DNA of 64,000 nt. Origin: Isoetes taiwanensis (lineage: Eukaryota > Streptophyta > Lycopodiopsida > Isoetales > Isoetaceae). Below are positions 1-11,419 of this stretch, in pieces. The notes beneath the pieces were generated by a model, which made no database searches, had not been told where the DNA came from, and saw nothing but the letters and a program-made list of their open reading frames with translations. The stretch covers positions 1,726,775 through 1,790,774 of the forward strand of contig JAJEKV010000125.1 in assembly GCA_021234155.1 (NCBI GenBank), given 5' to 3'. Position 1 is the stretch's first letter. Each line of letters begins with the position of its first letter. The translations under genes were made by a program, and so were the position numbers.

Positions 1-354
1 GTTTCTCCTTTACCTTCATCCGAGTTTACCACATTATCATCTTCCTGAATTTCACAATTATGGGGAGTAACCACATGAAGATGGGGTTCAGTAGCATCTA
101 CGGCATCATAGTTAGTACTATGGGAGGCCATGTCTGTGCTCAGTAGCCTCTGAAGTCATCTTTCTATCAGTAATAATAGAATCCGACTGGGCGATAGTCA
201 GAGATTGAGAACTGTCTCCAGAGTTTGTTGTTGTTGTCCTTTGTTTTCGAGGCTTTCTTGGTGGAGTTCTCATGCGCTCAAAGACTGGACCTTTGTAATC
301 AAGATTCTTGCGGGTGAAGTACATAACCTTCAGCTGCAGCAACATTGAAGTCAT
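1..354 (-). CDS. Unrecognised minus-strand open segments, leaving the left edge
   Basis: Two minus-strand frames are open here. One begins at an ATG at 131-129 (start MASHSTNYDAV) and stays open to base 1, about 44 codons. It is acidic (contains QEDDN and NSDEGK) and continues outside the window. The other starts at 354, runs to a TAG at 120-118, and carries a basic stretch (PPRKPRKQR) followed by a Ser/Thr-rich stretch. The two overlap by a few bases in different frames, so they may be one gene broken by a frameshift, two exons, or chance. The ATG at 131 has purine context (GACATGG). I recognise no domain. The segment points away from the 74-bp array and the transposase, so it could be a divergent partner of that element or an unrelated gene. 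Confidence 0.3.
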
Positions 355-405
355 TAGGAAATAAAAAAATACATCAGGAATGCAGAAAAATACTCGGTCA
401 AAACC

Positions 406-1246
406 AGAATTTAAACTGGAAAATGTTGAACGGCACCGTTTAAGATAGTGTCGACCATAAAACTCAGCAATGAAAACTCGAACGGTACCGTTCAGGAATT
501 TGTGGATAGATTGAATAGGCTAATTCGAACACAAGACTCTGCAATGAAAACTCGAACGGTACCGTTCAGGAATTTGTGGATAGATTGAATAGGCTAATTC
601 GAATACAAGACTATGCAATGAAAACTCGAACGGTACCGTTCAGGAATTTGTGGATAGATTGAATAGGGTAATTCGAACACAAGACTCTGCAATGAAAACT
701 CGAATGGTACCGTTCAGGAATTTGTGGATAGATTGAATAGGCTAATTCGAACACAAGACTATGCAATGAAAACTCGAACGGCACCGTTCAAGAAATTATG
801 GACGATTGAATAGGCTAATTCGAACACAAGACTATGCAATGAAAACTCAAACGGTACCATTCAAGAATTTGTGGATAGATTGAATTGACTAATTAGAACA
901 GGAAACTCTGCAATCAAAACTGGAACGACATCGTTCAAGTAATTCTGGACAGATCGAATAGGCTAATTAGCACAGGAAACTCTGCAATGAAAACTCGAAC
1001 GGCACCGTTCAGGAATTTGTGGAGAGATTTAATAGGCTAATTCGAATACAAGACTCTGCAATGAAAACTCGAACGGCACCGTTCAGGAATTTATGGATAG
1101 ATTGAATAGGCTAATTCGAACATAAATCTGTATCGTGAAAACTCGAACGGCACCGATCGAGAAAGTGTGGATCATTTGAATAGGCTTTCATGAACATAAA
1201 ACTGTATCATGTAAACTTGAACGGCACCGTTGAAGAAATGAACGAA
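406..1246. repeat. 74-bp tandem array with palindromic core
   Basis: Eleven copies of a unit start their core at 480, 554, 628, 702, 776, 849, 923, 997, 1071, 1145 and 1219, a spacing of 74 bp (73 once). A divergent twelfth core lies at 428. The unit reads roughly AATGAAAACTCGAACGG..., then GTTCAGGAATTTGTGGATAG..., then GGCTAATTCGAACAC. In copies 480, 554 and 628 the core is the perfect 14-bp palindrome GAACGGTACCGTTC. Other copies carry GAACGGCACCGTTC, which keeps the arms. Outer copies are the most divergent. The array ends about 360 bp before the transposase ATG. Tandem subterminal repeats are known as transposase-binding regions in MULE and other DNA transposons; that role here is inference. 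Confidence 0.9.
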
Positions 1247-1606
1247 CTTGAGAAAACTTGAGAATGAAATGTGCGCATTGCAGTAGAAAGAAAAAATGTG
1301 TACCAACCTGTGTTCTTGCTCTCTGGCCTTGGTGACGGATCAATCAAAGAGCACATCATCCGCTTCAGGTATAAGATTTACTGTTCAACCGATTCAAATA
1401 TTTTAATGAAAATACCCACTTATTATAATTAAGTGAGAACATTAAAATGCATTATTGCTTGGTTAGTGGGATTGAAATTCGCTAGTCGTTGGCTATGTAA
1501 CTGACAGTAGTGCACCCTTGAATTACGCAAACATAATTTGTAATTAACCATTGGGACTGTCATATTAAAATGAGTTTAAAGGGGAGTACGAATTTTACTT
1601 TGCCAT

Positions 1607-4600
1607 ATGGCGCCTTATCTCACAGTGAAAGCTTCAGGTTTACAACAAATACTGTTGCTTCCTTTTCAAAACGGAGTATGTGAGGTTAGTACAGCAGATT
1701 TGTCTAGAACTTTCGATGTACTACCTAGCAATTTATGTATGATTCAAAGTTCGACAGATGTGGAATCCAATGTATCTAGCACTGTGGTTGTTGAATCTGT
1801 TAGTGCTTCTGGACTAGGAATTTTTAAGGTTGAGGAAAGAAATGGCACGGTTGTGGAGGTACATGGTATTCCTGCTGAAGGCAAATCTCCTCTATGTCCA
1901 GTTGTCCTTGATTCACCCCATTCTTCTAATGGAGCAACTACATCCCAATGCACCTCTACATACTTAAAGATAACATCATGTCCCATTAACAGCAAACTTA
2001 AAAAATTGTTAATGGAAATTGGAAAACCAAGGCAGGTGGATTGTTTGCCACAATATTATAATGGAAAAATTGGTTTTGAGTTGCCAGGTCAGTCCATCAG
2101 TAAAACCCCGATGGAAGGTATGCAACATTCGATTGATCCACACGTATGGACGCATGCCAACAGGACTGACATACCTAGTTTTGATGGGACAGTCAGGCTG
2201 TCATATTGTGGTGGTCACTTGCAATGTAAAAACATGTCTTGTGATCATTTATTGACTAAAGGCAACCACAATGAGTTGCACTGGAGAGGTGCATTGCAGA
2301 GAAGACCTGAGATTGGTGAACTAACTTCATTCCATGAATCTATAAGTTGTGAATACTGTCATCTGCCACCTACTTGTGTGGCACGTTGTCTAGTGTCCAT
2401 GTACTACTGTTTGCGTAACAGAATCTCAGAAACAAGACTAGCTGTGCATACTGGTGAGCACACACATCCCATAAAAAAGGCAGAATGTAGAAGTCAAGTC
2501 AAGCGAATGAGGGACCTAATTAACTCAGACACAACCTTACATCTTGGTGGGCCTAGACATTGTGTGGCTATGGATGAAATTGTTCGTTCAATTATGGGCT
2601 CCTCAGATGGAGACAGTGTTGAGAAGGTGGATACAGATCAAATAAACGAGTTGTTGACAAGGTTGGAACCATTATGCAATCAGAGAAGGTATGACATTGA
2701 TATTACGTAATAAATTATATTAACAAGTTATTTGATACGAAGAATATTGCTTGTGTAGGTTGAAGAGATGGATTGATGATGCGAGGAGAAGAAATAGGCA
2801 ATGTTCAGATGACATTTCTGGTTTATTGGAGCTAAAGAAAAGAAGCAAATATGAATATTTCCATGGATCTAAATTCTCTTACCAGCTTCATGATCCGCTA
2901 AATGAATGCTGTTACATTTTCAAAATGTCTACAACTGGTCCTGGATCAGGGGTTGATTTGGTCAACAGGATGAGACCAACAGGTGATCTTAGCAACAGTT
3001 GGGTGCATTTTGATCACGTCAAACGAATTCAAGGGTGGACAACATTAGCTTGTCATGTGTATGATCACAAGTAAGCGGTTTGCGAAAATCAAATGAAAAA
3101 GGTTCATTGATAAGTTTTTAACAATCTTGTTTTACGTGCAGAATTAAAGCCCTGTTGACAATTGCGGTTTGTGACATGAAGATAGAAGATGCAGAGGCAC
3201 AGAAAAAATTTTGGAGGAAGCTTAATAAGGTCATGGTAGCAAAAGGTTTTTTCAAAAGCTGAGTTTTTTGGGTTCATGGCAGACGAAGCTCAACCTAATT
3301 GGATTGCAGTCAGGGAAGTTTTCTTCAATGGGGAAACTAGACCCGAAAAAGAGCGTCCATGTTACTTCCATTTCGAGCAATGCATGCATCGACATACAGA
3401 AAGACACTTGCCAAAGGAATATTGGGACGCCCATAAGGATCTGTGTAGAAAATGACATCAATCAGCAACTGAGGATGAAGCAGATAAAATATACCATTCT
3501 ATAATGGATTGGTGGGTGGGCAAGACTACAGATAATCATATTAAAGTTTTAAGTTCTTGGCTATCATGGTGGCATCATAGGGTAAGCAGATGGGGTAGGT
3601 TTATGGTCAACAAAGCGGAGTGTGAGACGACAATACATATTCCACAAACAAACTTATCAGAGGCAAAGCACGGGAGTTGGTTGGCAGCATCAGGAAACAA
3701 GAATAATTTTCCTTGTATGATGCCTCCCTCTTCGATCTCACAGAAGCTATACTTCAAAGTACCAAATACAAATCATTTCTAGACTGCAACTACTTAGGTA
3801 CTGGTCCAGGTGTATCAGATCTTTTTAATAGACTGCAAAATCGTCAAAGCAGTGGTGCCAAGGCTAAGGAGGTAACCAACGTTATAAACTTGGAAGCAGA
3901 AATGGCGGGCTTTTGAAGAGCATGGCGGTGTGAGGGAGGTAACTTGAAGGCGTGTACAAGAAGCAACATTCCATAGACATAGTTGATCTCAACGAATCGA
4001 GGGAACTCATCATCGACAAACATGCAACTAATGTTAGCGATGCGTAAGGATGATCGTGGTGAGGACTCTTTTCAATGATTCTTTAGAAGAAGGCGTGCGA
4101 GGTCTCTTTGGGCTATTCAAGAAAAACGGCCGGTGATAAGGTCCGGTGTCAAGGGAAGAAGTCAGAACATAGAAAAAAATGTAATAATCCAATTAACGCG
4201 GGTATACAACCAACAGCTGCTCCTTGCTTTTATGGGTTAAGAGAATTCCAGGGACAACGAGTCTCACAAATGATGTGGTTCTGTCCTACTACTGTTGAAT
4301 GCACATGGTTTCCAGATAAGTCTTTGGTGTGTCCCCCACAAAGACCACCATTATGGCCTGTGGATAAAGATACTGACTTAACGAATGAAGAGATTGAGAA
4401 ACTCGGAGCAGCGGGCTTCTTGTTGGGTGGTAGATCTCAATCTAGCTTGACTGTAGCTAATGCAGCCTCGAGTATACAAGCACGTAGATCCACCATGGCA
4501 GGGTCTGCTAGCTCTGTGAGGAGCAGAACTAAAATGACAAGGAAGGGGAAGGTTGTGAATTACAGGAAGGAAATGAATGGAGAGACGAAGGTCAGATTTG

Positions 4601-4893
4601 AGCAGTCAAAGAGAATGAAGGTGGATTTCGTGCAAGAGAAGACCTACTCAAACCATAAACATGTGGACTATGTAGTCAAATGTGAAGATAGCACATACAT
4701 TGTATCCATTAAGGATGAGCCAGAATGCAGTTGTCCGGATTTCATCCACATGGAAAGGATAAGAGGATTCATACCTTGCAAGCACTTGTTGTACGTATAC
4801 AATCAAGTGCTTGGAATCGATCCAGTATCCGACCCTGCAGTGATCCAGCCAATGCTAACGGAAGCTGTGTTGGAGCGTATACTCTCGAAGTAG
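1607..4893 (+). pseudogene. Decayed plant DNA transposase: GCM-type zinc finger, DDE-like core, SWIM finger
   Basis: Exon 1 is 1607-2688. Residues about 190-290 hold a Cys/His array (SCDHLL, SCEYC, then HTGEHTHPI) like the WRKY-GCM1/FLYWCH-type fingers of MULE-type transposases. Intron 2689-2758 (GT...AG) restores one frame into exon 2 (2759-3070: LKRWIDDARRRNRQ... WVHFDHVKRIQGWTTL). Intron 3071-3141 leads into CDMKIEDAEAQKKFW. The frame then breaks: a one-base shift near 3260 before FFGFMADEAQPNW, a TGA at about 3453, a shift near 3716 before LYDASLFDLTEAIL, and a stop at 3912-3914. The last part (about 4108-4893) is open and ends with a SWIM finger, ECSCPDF...PCKHLLYVYN (CxC...CxH). Acidic residues in FDHVKR and FMADEAQ are candidate catalytic positions. 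The identification rests on family resemblance; the exact superfamily is not proved. No terminal inverted repeats or target duplication were found by eye. Confidence 0.75.
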
Positions 4894-5630
4894 ATGTCAG
4901 TAGTAGATAAGTATATGCATTGCTATACTTTCCTCACATTGGTTTACAATTCCAGAACAGTTGTGATGTAAGTTGGCTGAGTTTATAAGTATCATATTAT
5001 GATGTCATATTAATGAAAAGTAGTGACCATGTGAATTAATTTAACAATTGCAAAGACTTGTGTCATTATCTGTGCAGCATTTCATGTACTTAAAACATTC
5101 TGGTTGTTTCAGGTAATCTTTAATACATACATGTCCATGCCCTTCTGGTACAGCAAACAACCAATCAGAAAATTGCATACGATTCCATACAATTCACATC
5201 CATTCATAAAATTTATACAATAAAATACATTAGCTGCCCGTGTCATATACACAAATCCTATAAGCGCCAAAACATGTACAGTAAAAAAACAAGTTAGGTA
5301 TTCAAATGGAAGTAGAAGCAAAAACTTTTTACATTCAAAATTACTCGTGGCCTGTATGGCTTTACATCAAATGATCCTTTTGGAAATTTAAATGCCCGGA
5401 GGCTTCAACTATTCACAAATAAAAAAGCCAGGAGGCTTGCATTCATATGGTAAGATAAAAAGCCCGGAGGCATGTACATTCCCTCGAAAAACAAAGAAGC
5501 TGGAGGCAAGTTGGTATGAAGCCGGAGGCAAGCTGGAGGCTAAGAACAAGAAAAAAAAAAGGTGCTCTGCCCTAACAAATTTCATTCATCTGCTTCACCA
5601 TCTGCAAAACAAAAAAGTAAGAAATAACCG
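4894..5630. repeat. A/T-rich spacer with degenerate GGAGGC repeats
   Basis: From 4894 to about 5390 I see no gene. From 5393 to about 5545 the motif GCCCGGAGGC or a variant (GCCAGGAGGC, GCTGGAGGC, GCCGGAGGC) occurs six times at uneven spacing of 13-50 bp. The overlapping open frame (5392-5634) is compositionally biased, with Lys-rich and Gly-rich runs, and is probably a by-product of the repeat. Confidence 0.45.
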
Positions 5631-5986
5631 TTAGTTGATTGCATAAGAAAAGAAAGAAAACATGCATGTCCATTTAGCAAGGCCATGAACTCCTTTCTTC
5701 ATCTTCTTCATCGTCTTCGACTTCTTCTTCTTCGGTAGACCACTCATTATCTGAAGAATCTCCTTCCCAGCCTTGAAGAACACCTGTGATGAACTCTTGC
5801 TCAGAAATTTCCTCTGATTCCTCATCCTCTGATTCCTCATCAGGAATCAGAGGAATTAGAAGAATCGGAAGCATTCAAAGCAAGTAACATGGGCAGCGGG
5901 GGGAACAGCGGAGGAAATACCTCTTCCACATTTAACAGGTGCCTCTTGGAGGTCACCTCAGGCTCTTCCATAGCTGGTCGCTTCAT
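5631..5986 (-). CDS. Small acidic protein in two overlapping frames
   Basis: On minus, an ATG near 5984 opens MKRPAMEEPEVTSKRHLL... and closes after a Ser/Asp run (NASDSSNSSDS, then TGA). A second frame continues from the same place as DEESEDEESEEISEQEF..., through EEEEVEDDEEDEE, to a TAA near 5680. The two read as one acidic protein of about 115 residues if one base is shifted. The switch lies at a perfect 13-bp hairpin (arms 5825-5837 and 5842-5854, 4-nt loop). Upstream (5' on minus) are three copies of a GGCGAAGGAATTGG-like sequence at 6005-6040. I recognise no family. A frameshifted pseudogene is the simplest reading. Confidence 0.35.
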
Positions 5987-6040
5987 GGCGATGGAGTAGC
6001 GAAATTGGGCGAAGGAATTGGGCGAAGGAATTGGGTTTGG

Positions 6041-6856
6041 AGAATGGGCGGAGAATGGGCGCCAAACTAGGCTGGACTAGATATAGGCTGGATTAGACGT
6101 GAAAATCGTAGCAATGATTCGAATTCCAGTCCTATCAACCATCATTAAATGCCATTATGTGCATGTCTCGAAATTTGAGCCATGCATAATACCATAAATA
6201 TCAAATATCTTCCTTTTTTAACATTATTCCTAAACCTATATGATTTGAGTTTAACCTATAAATGGACACCGATATAATTCGAATTTAACGTACAATTTAA
6301 TACCAAGATGCTACGTCACTATGTCGATAATTGGGATTTAAAAAAAAAAACACTCCAAACCCTCCTCGAGAAAACCACGTAGGTGCCGACCTCGTACAGG
6401 ATTCCAATGTAACACAAGATGCCAAAAACGATAATTAGATTCCAATGCAATCCGAGATGCCAAAGCCATAATTACATTCTTCAACGTTGCAAATTTTAAC
6501 ATTTGTTCATAACAATCTTTGTGCATGAAATCCCTACAAATTTTAACATATATTCATGAACAACGTTTGAATGCAAGCATTGCAACGACATCAACAGATA
6601 AAGAGTCATCCTATTTTAGCTACAACAAGATATAAAGCTATGCCAAAACATTTGCAAGGCAAGTCTAGAAATGACAACATACTAAGGCACATTTTTTCAC
6701 TTGCAAGCTACTTGTCTATGCTGTGCATGTTAAATTCTTGTGCATGTTGAATTCATGCTTTAATGCTTCTGCAACAACACATGTTGATGAAGCAAGCAAC
6801 TAAATTGGCGATTCACCGCAATACCAAACCTTCCAGCTAGAAAAGTCAGAGCCAAA
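6041..6856. other. No gene seen
   Basis: A/T-rich sequence without a credible ORF, RNA gene or clear repeat. Short open frames here have no coding character. Confidence 0.5.
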
Positions 6857-7422
6857 ATCCCATCGATCTGAGCCCTAGTATCGAAATTCTAGAGGGGGCG
6901 AGCATGCATGTCTTGCATGCATGTATGCGGTGCATGCCCTCTCTGGTTGGAAGATCGCTATATTAGGCGAGGTTCTTCATCAACGTCTCATCGGCGCTTC
7001 CTCTTCTCTCTCAGTAGTACCTTATTCTCTATTCTTTGAAACCATGCAGGGGAGGGGCTTCTCCCTGCTTGGATTGACCAATTTGGTGTTTCTTTCATGC
7101 TGTGGCATGTCCTTTCTCGGCCTTGCCTCTTCTTTAGCCATAATCCTTTGACCTTCGTCCTCGATCCCGTTTTGATCAGGAAGTTCTCTTCTATTCGGGA
7201 GATTTTTGTCGTTTTCATGCGATCCCCATTCTAGAATCCCATCGATTCGAGCCCTCAGATTGAAATTCTAGAGGGGGCGAGCATGCATGTCTTGCATGCA
7301 TGCATGCGGTGCATGCCTTCTCTGGTTGGGAGATCGCTATATTAGGTGAGGTTCTTCATCAACGTCTCATCGGTGCCTCCTCTTCTCTCTCAGCAGTATC
7401 TTATTCTCTATTCTTTGAAACC
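6857..7422. repeat. Direct repeat pair, about 187 bp, 379 bp apart
   Basis: 6857-7043 and 7236-7422 are close copies. Both run from a CCCATCGAT start through CTAGAGGGGGCGAGCATGCA and GGAAGATCGCTATATTAGG (GGGAGATCG in the second) to TATTCTTTGAAACC. They contain several GCATGCATGC stretches. A related 34-bp sequence (TTTTGTCGTTTTCATGCG...TCTAGAAT) occurs at 7204-7237 and again at 7929-7962, so the duplication is nested. Open frames of 76-99 aa here repeat because the DNA repeats and are not supported as genes. Confidence 0.8.
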
Positions 7423-7685
7423 CACTCTCCCCTCCCCCCTTTTAATTGTTTAATGTATTTGTCGCCTGGCACGCATGACCAGCCCCTCTATTTGAAGAGA
7501 TTTTTGTTTTGTTGTCGCGTGGCACGCGTGATCAGCCCCTCCACTTTGGGAGGTTTGTTTTGTCACATTTGTTCTAGTCTTGATGATGTGCAGGTATAAG
7601 TTGGCAAGCGACAGCAGCTTCGACTTCTCCATTCGTGGGTTTTAGGAGCGAATTCTCAGCCTTACGTTTGTCCAAGCCCCTTGCC

Positions 7686-7757
7686 AAAGGCTTATCGCTA
7701 GGGTTTTTCCTCGAAAACCCGAAAGGGCAGGGTTTTTTAATCCCGGTGATAAGCTTT
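7686..7757. repeat. Foldback hairpin of about 72 bp
   Basis: AAGGCTTATCGCTAGGG (7686-7702) pairs imperfectly with CCCGGTGATAAGCTTT (7742-7757). The interior holds a second stem, GGGTTTT...AAAACCC. It may be a small MITE remnant or a structured RNA. No target duplication was found. Confidence 0.45.
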
Positions 7758-8133
7758 CGGCAGGTACACAAACCAAACATCTATTAGCATTGTATTTCAT
7801 GGGGTCCAAGTTGTATAATTGGACATTCCCTTTATTTTTCTTCGTGGGTAGTTCGCATGTGTGCGGCTACCCACTATCCACCATTGTAGAAAATCTGCTG
7901 AGATGAATGAGAAGCCTATCTATGGAGGTTTTGTCGTTTTCATGCGAGCCCCATTCTAGAATGTAGCCAATATAAAAAAAACATAAGTGTGCTCTTTCTA
8001 GATTCGTTAGCAGATATTGTGCAAAGAACCTTCACTTTGATGCATAATAAAATTTTGTATTACGAACAAGGTCATAAACAAATATTAGCGTATGTTTTAT
8101 GAGCAACAAAATAGTGATCAATTAGATTTGCTA

Positions 8134-8886
<753 letters not shown>

Positions 8887-8980
8887 TGTGACGACCATAC
8901 GGATATTCGTATCATACGAACATTATACTCCTATGTACAAAAGATGGTCGTCACACGGATGCAAAAGGGTAGTTGCACAA

Positions 8981-9045
8981 GACAGGGTTTGAACTCGCAA
9001 CCTTCCAGTTGCGAGTCACACACCCTTGCCAAGTGCGCTACCAAT
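8981..9045 (-). ncRNA. tRNA-like Pol III promoter boxes (SINE-like)
   Basis: On minus, GGTAGCGCACTTGG (9042-9029) resembles box A or a D-arm, and GAGTTCAAACCC (within 9002-8985) resembles box B or a T-loop (GTTCAAA). About 30 bases separate them, as in a tRNA. There is no 3' partner for a full acceptor stem, so this is not a working tRNA gene. It looks tRNA-derived. Confidence 0.4.
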
Positions 9046-9256
9046 ATTTGTTGAAGACATTCCTTTACGTCTTTCTCATATGTGGGACTATCTCCAGAAG
9101 GTTCTAGAATGTTCTAGAACCTAAATGCATGCGCGACACTTGGCGCGATCTCATCCATTGGAGTGGCGCGATCCTGACCGTTGGTCTAGATATATAAGGA
9201 GGCACCTCCTTCTTGTCAAACCATTCCGGTTCAACGCCAGTCTTGAGCCTTCTAGG

Positions 9257-10054
9257 CATGGAATAAAATAACGGCTAAGGTTAGCCAAATGGCTATTTTG
9301 TAGCTTTTTTACAAGAAAAATGGCTAAACTAAATGGAAAAAAATGCCAAAAAAAATAAAATTTTAGCCCAAATTTTTTGCCGCCCAAGTGAACTTTTAGG
9401 TTGAATAGCCAAACCTCCACCTCTAGACAACCCCACTAGAACATTGATTAGCTAAACCTAAGAAAGAGGGGGCTTGGAAAAATGGGTGGATTATCCTACA
9501 AGCTGACAACAAGATTTGTAGGGACTTTAAGATAACCACCAAATAGGCTTCAATTTTTTTGTTCTTTTGTTGTTATTTTTTTTCCCTATCCTAGGTACGA
9601 AGTTGAAGCATCTGCGGAGTTGATCATATCTAGAAGGAACAACGTACTTCCTTTTTTTTTTTAGTTTTGAACATGTCCATGTATCTTTATATCTTTGTTG
9701 CTTCTTTGTATCAAGGAAGTTATAACAATGACTATAATTCCGTCAGTTATGCCACATTTTGTTGATTGTCGTTTACTTTGTCCATATAAAATCATTGTAA
9801 TAACAATGAATTCAATGTCTCTTGGACTTTTTAAAATTAGTGTAATGTGCTGCCTAGTGGCGTGACGTTAAAACTACTATCTATCTCTATTTGCCTCCCC
9901 ATATTTTAAAAATTTAGCCAAAGCCAAGAAATAGTGATAGAGAAAAATCATCTAGTTTAGCTAAGTGCTAGAAACTTCAAGCTCCAATTTGAGGGTACTT
10001 TAGCCAAACCTATTTTGGCTATACCAAAATATAGGAGTAGTAATTTATTCCATG
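9257..10054. mobile_element. Non-autonomous TIR element (hAT-like), 798 bp
   Basis: The ends are perfect 11-bp inverted repeats, CATGGAATAAA at 9257 and TTTATTCCATG at 10044-10054. They are flanked by the 8-bp direct repeat CTTCTAGG (9249-9256 and 10055-10062). Removing the element and one repeat gives an uninterrupted CTTCTAGGCATCTG. An 8-bp target duplication is the hAT superfamily's hallmark. Subterminal regions carry many TTAGCC/GGCTAA motifs on both strands, also common in hAT elements. No transposase frame is present, so it would depend on a partner elsewhere. Confidence 0.75.
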
Positions 10055-10202
10055 CTTCTAGGCATCTGTCTTGTATTCCTGCTTGCCTTCGGGCTATTGT
10101 ATTATTGATTCCTGTTCATATATCAGATTCTTTGCCGATCTTGGCGTATTTCTTACGTATTTCTTGCGTATTTTCCTTGTTTTTTGAGTAGGTTCATGAC
10201 AT

Positions 10203-10812
10203 CTTACTATCCTTCACCCAATATGGGCCAAATTTCTTAGTTTCAAGAACCGTTGCTCATCCAGAAGTCATAATCTCTCCTACACTATCACTATAGAACT
10301 GCCATGAAAGAGCAAAGGCACAAGAATAGTAAAATGGAAGGTAATCATAGTCTGTAATAAATGAATAACATATAAGTAGTAGCTGCAATTGTGGATAATG
10401 AGACATGAACACAGCCTTTCCAACTACAATACTTCTTCCATTTTTAGATTCAACACCAATGATGCATATGCCAGGAATCTACGCGATGTCCAATTCTCCT
10501 ATTTTATAGATTTTTATGTGAGCCTTTATATCTGCTACAGTAAGAAAATAACATGTACGGCCTGAATTGCGGACTTCAATTCATGAAAAAATTGAGAGTC
10601 TTGTGAGCATGTATTTCATAGCATGTATGTCTTGTGAGCATGTATGTCTTGTGAGTCACTCAGCTATGTGTATGTGACAAATAACTTGCTGCTAAGTACA
10701 AGGAGATGATAGAAATCGCTCACCTCAATATATATGTGAAATATAAATTACTATGGTACAAAGAGCTCAGAAAGAGTTTCGTCGGATTGCACAGGCCTAA
10801 TATCAATGTTGT
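10203..10812. repeat. 0.6-kb duplicated segment, copy 2
   Basis: Same sequence as 8251-8886, except that near 10620-10660 a short GTATGTCTTGTGAGCAT duplication replaces about 50 bp of copy 1. To its right (10813-11420) the sequence is unique A/T-rich DNA without a gene. Confidence 0.9.
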
Positions 10813-11419
10813 AAGCCGAATACCAGGAGGAAATATATCAGACAATCAAATAGCACATAAAGTCTGAGATCCTCACATGTCAGGAAAAGCATGAAATTAG
10901 GGCTCTGGATAGGCCCAACAGGATGTGGTGCCGAGCTCTTTATTCTAGGATTCGGCCAAGCAAGTTTTTTCAATAGAAGGATTGGGCCATGAATAAAGCC
11001 TCAACTGTTGAAACCCTAAAAAATAATGGACATCTCCATGACTCCCAAAATTTGCGAGAACCACACGACTGCATTTCTTGTTCAAAATCAACGCCTCAGA
11101 AAGAGTGCACTCTAGAAATACCAGTTATTATGCTAAATATTCCAAAATAAGCCCTTGCCTAATTTCCTCAAAGATTCTTTAATGCCTATCTTCTATAAGT
11201 ATGAATTAACTCAACAATACGAGCCTTCTTTACTTCTTATCACCTAAATTGGTATTTCACAAATATCACACAATATGGGTGGTAGCGTACTACACTTTAG
11301 GATATAGCCACAAGATACACCTTACATTTTTAGTTTGCCTTGTTTATTTTCACATTACCTCAACTACAAGGTACATGTGTGTAACTCTATATAGGTTTGA
11401 AAAAATAAAAGTAGATAAA

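Larger units (their letters stand above)
8887..10202 (+). mobile_element. LTR-like insertion between the two 0.6-kb copies
   Basis: Between the repeats lies sequence absent from the copy-2 junction. It begins TTGTGACGACCAT and ends GGTTCATGACA, so TG/CA ends can be chosen, although no good 5-bp target duplication is visible. A TATA box on plus (TATATAAGG at 9191-9199) and a T-rich 3' half resemble a solo LTR. GTGACGACCAT (8888-8898) and its complement (8945-8955) form a hairpin. A separate 798-bp TIR element (9257-10054) sits inside. Without that element the insertion is about 510 bp. Solo LTR is the best guess. A tRNA-like motif on the minus strand makes a SINE component possible. Confidence 0.4.

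Noticed and set aside
406-1246. CRISPR-like array
   Set aside because: The spacer part is repeated along with the core, so it is an ordinary tandem repeat, and the context is a plant genome.
8981-9045. Functional tRNA gene
   Set aside because: Box A- and B-like motifs are present, but no complete acceptor stem can be formed.
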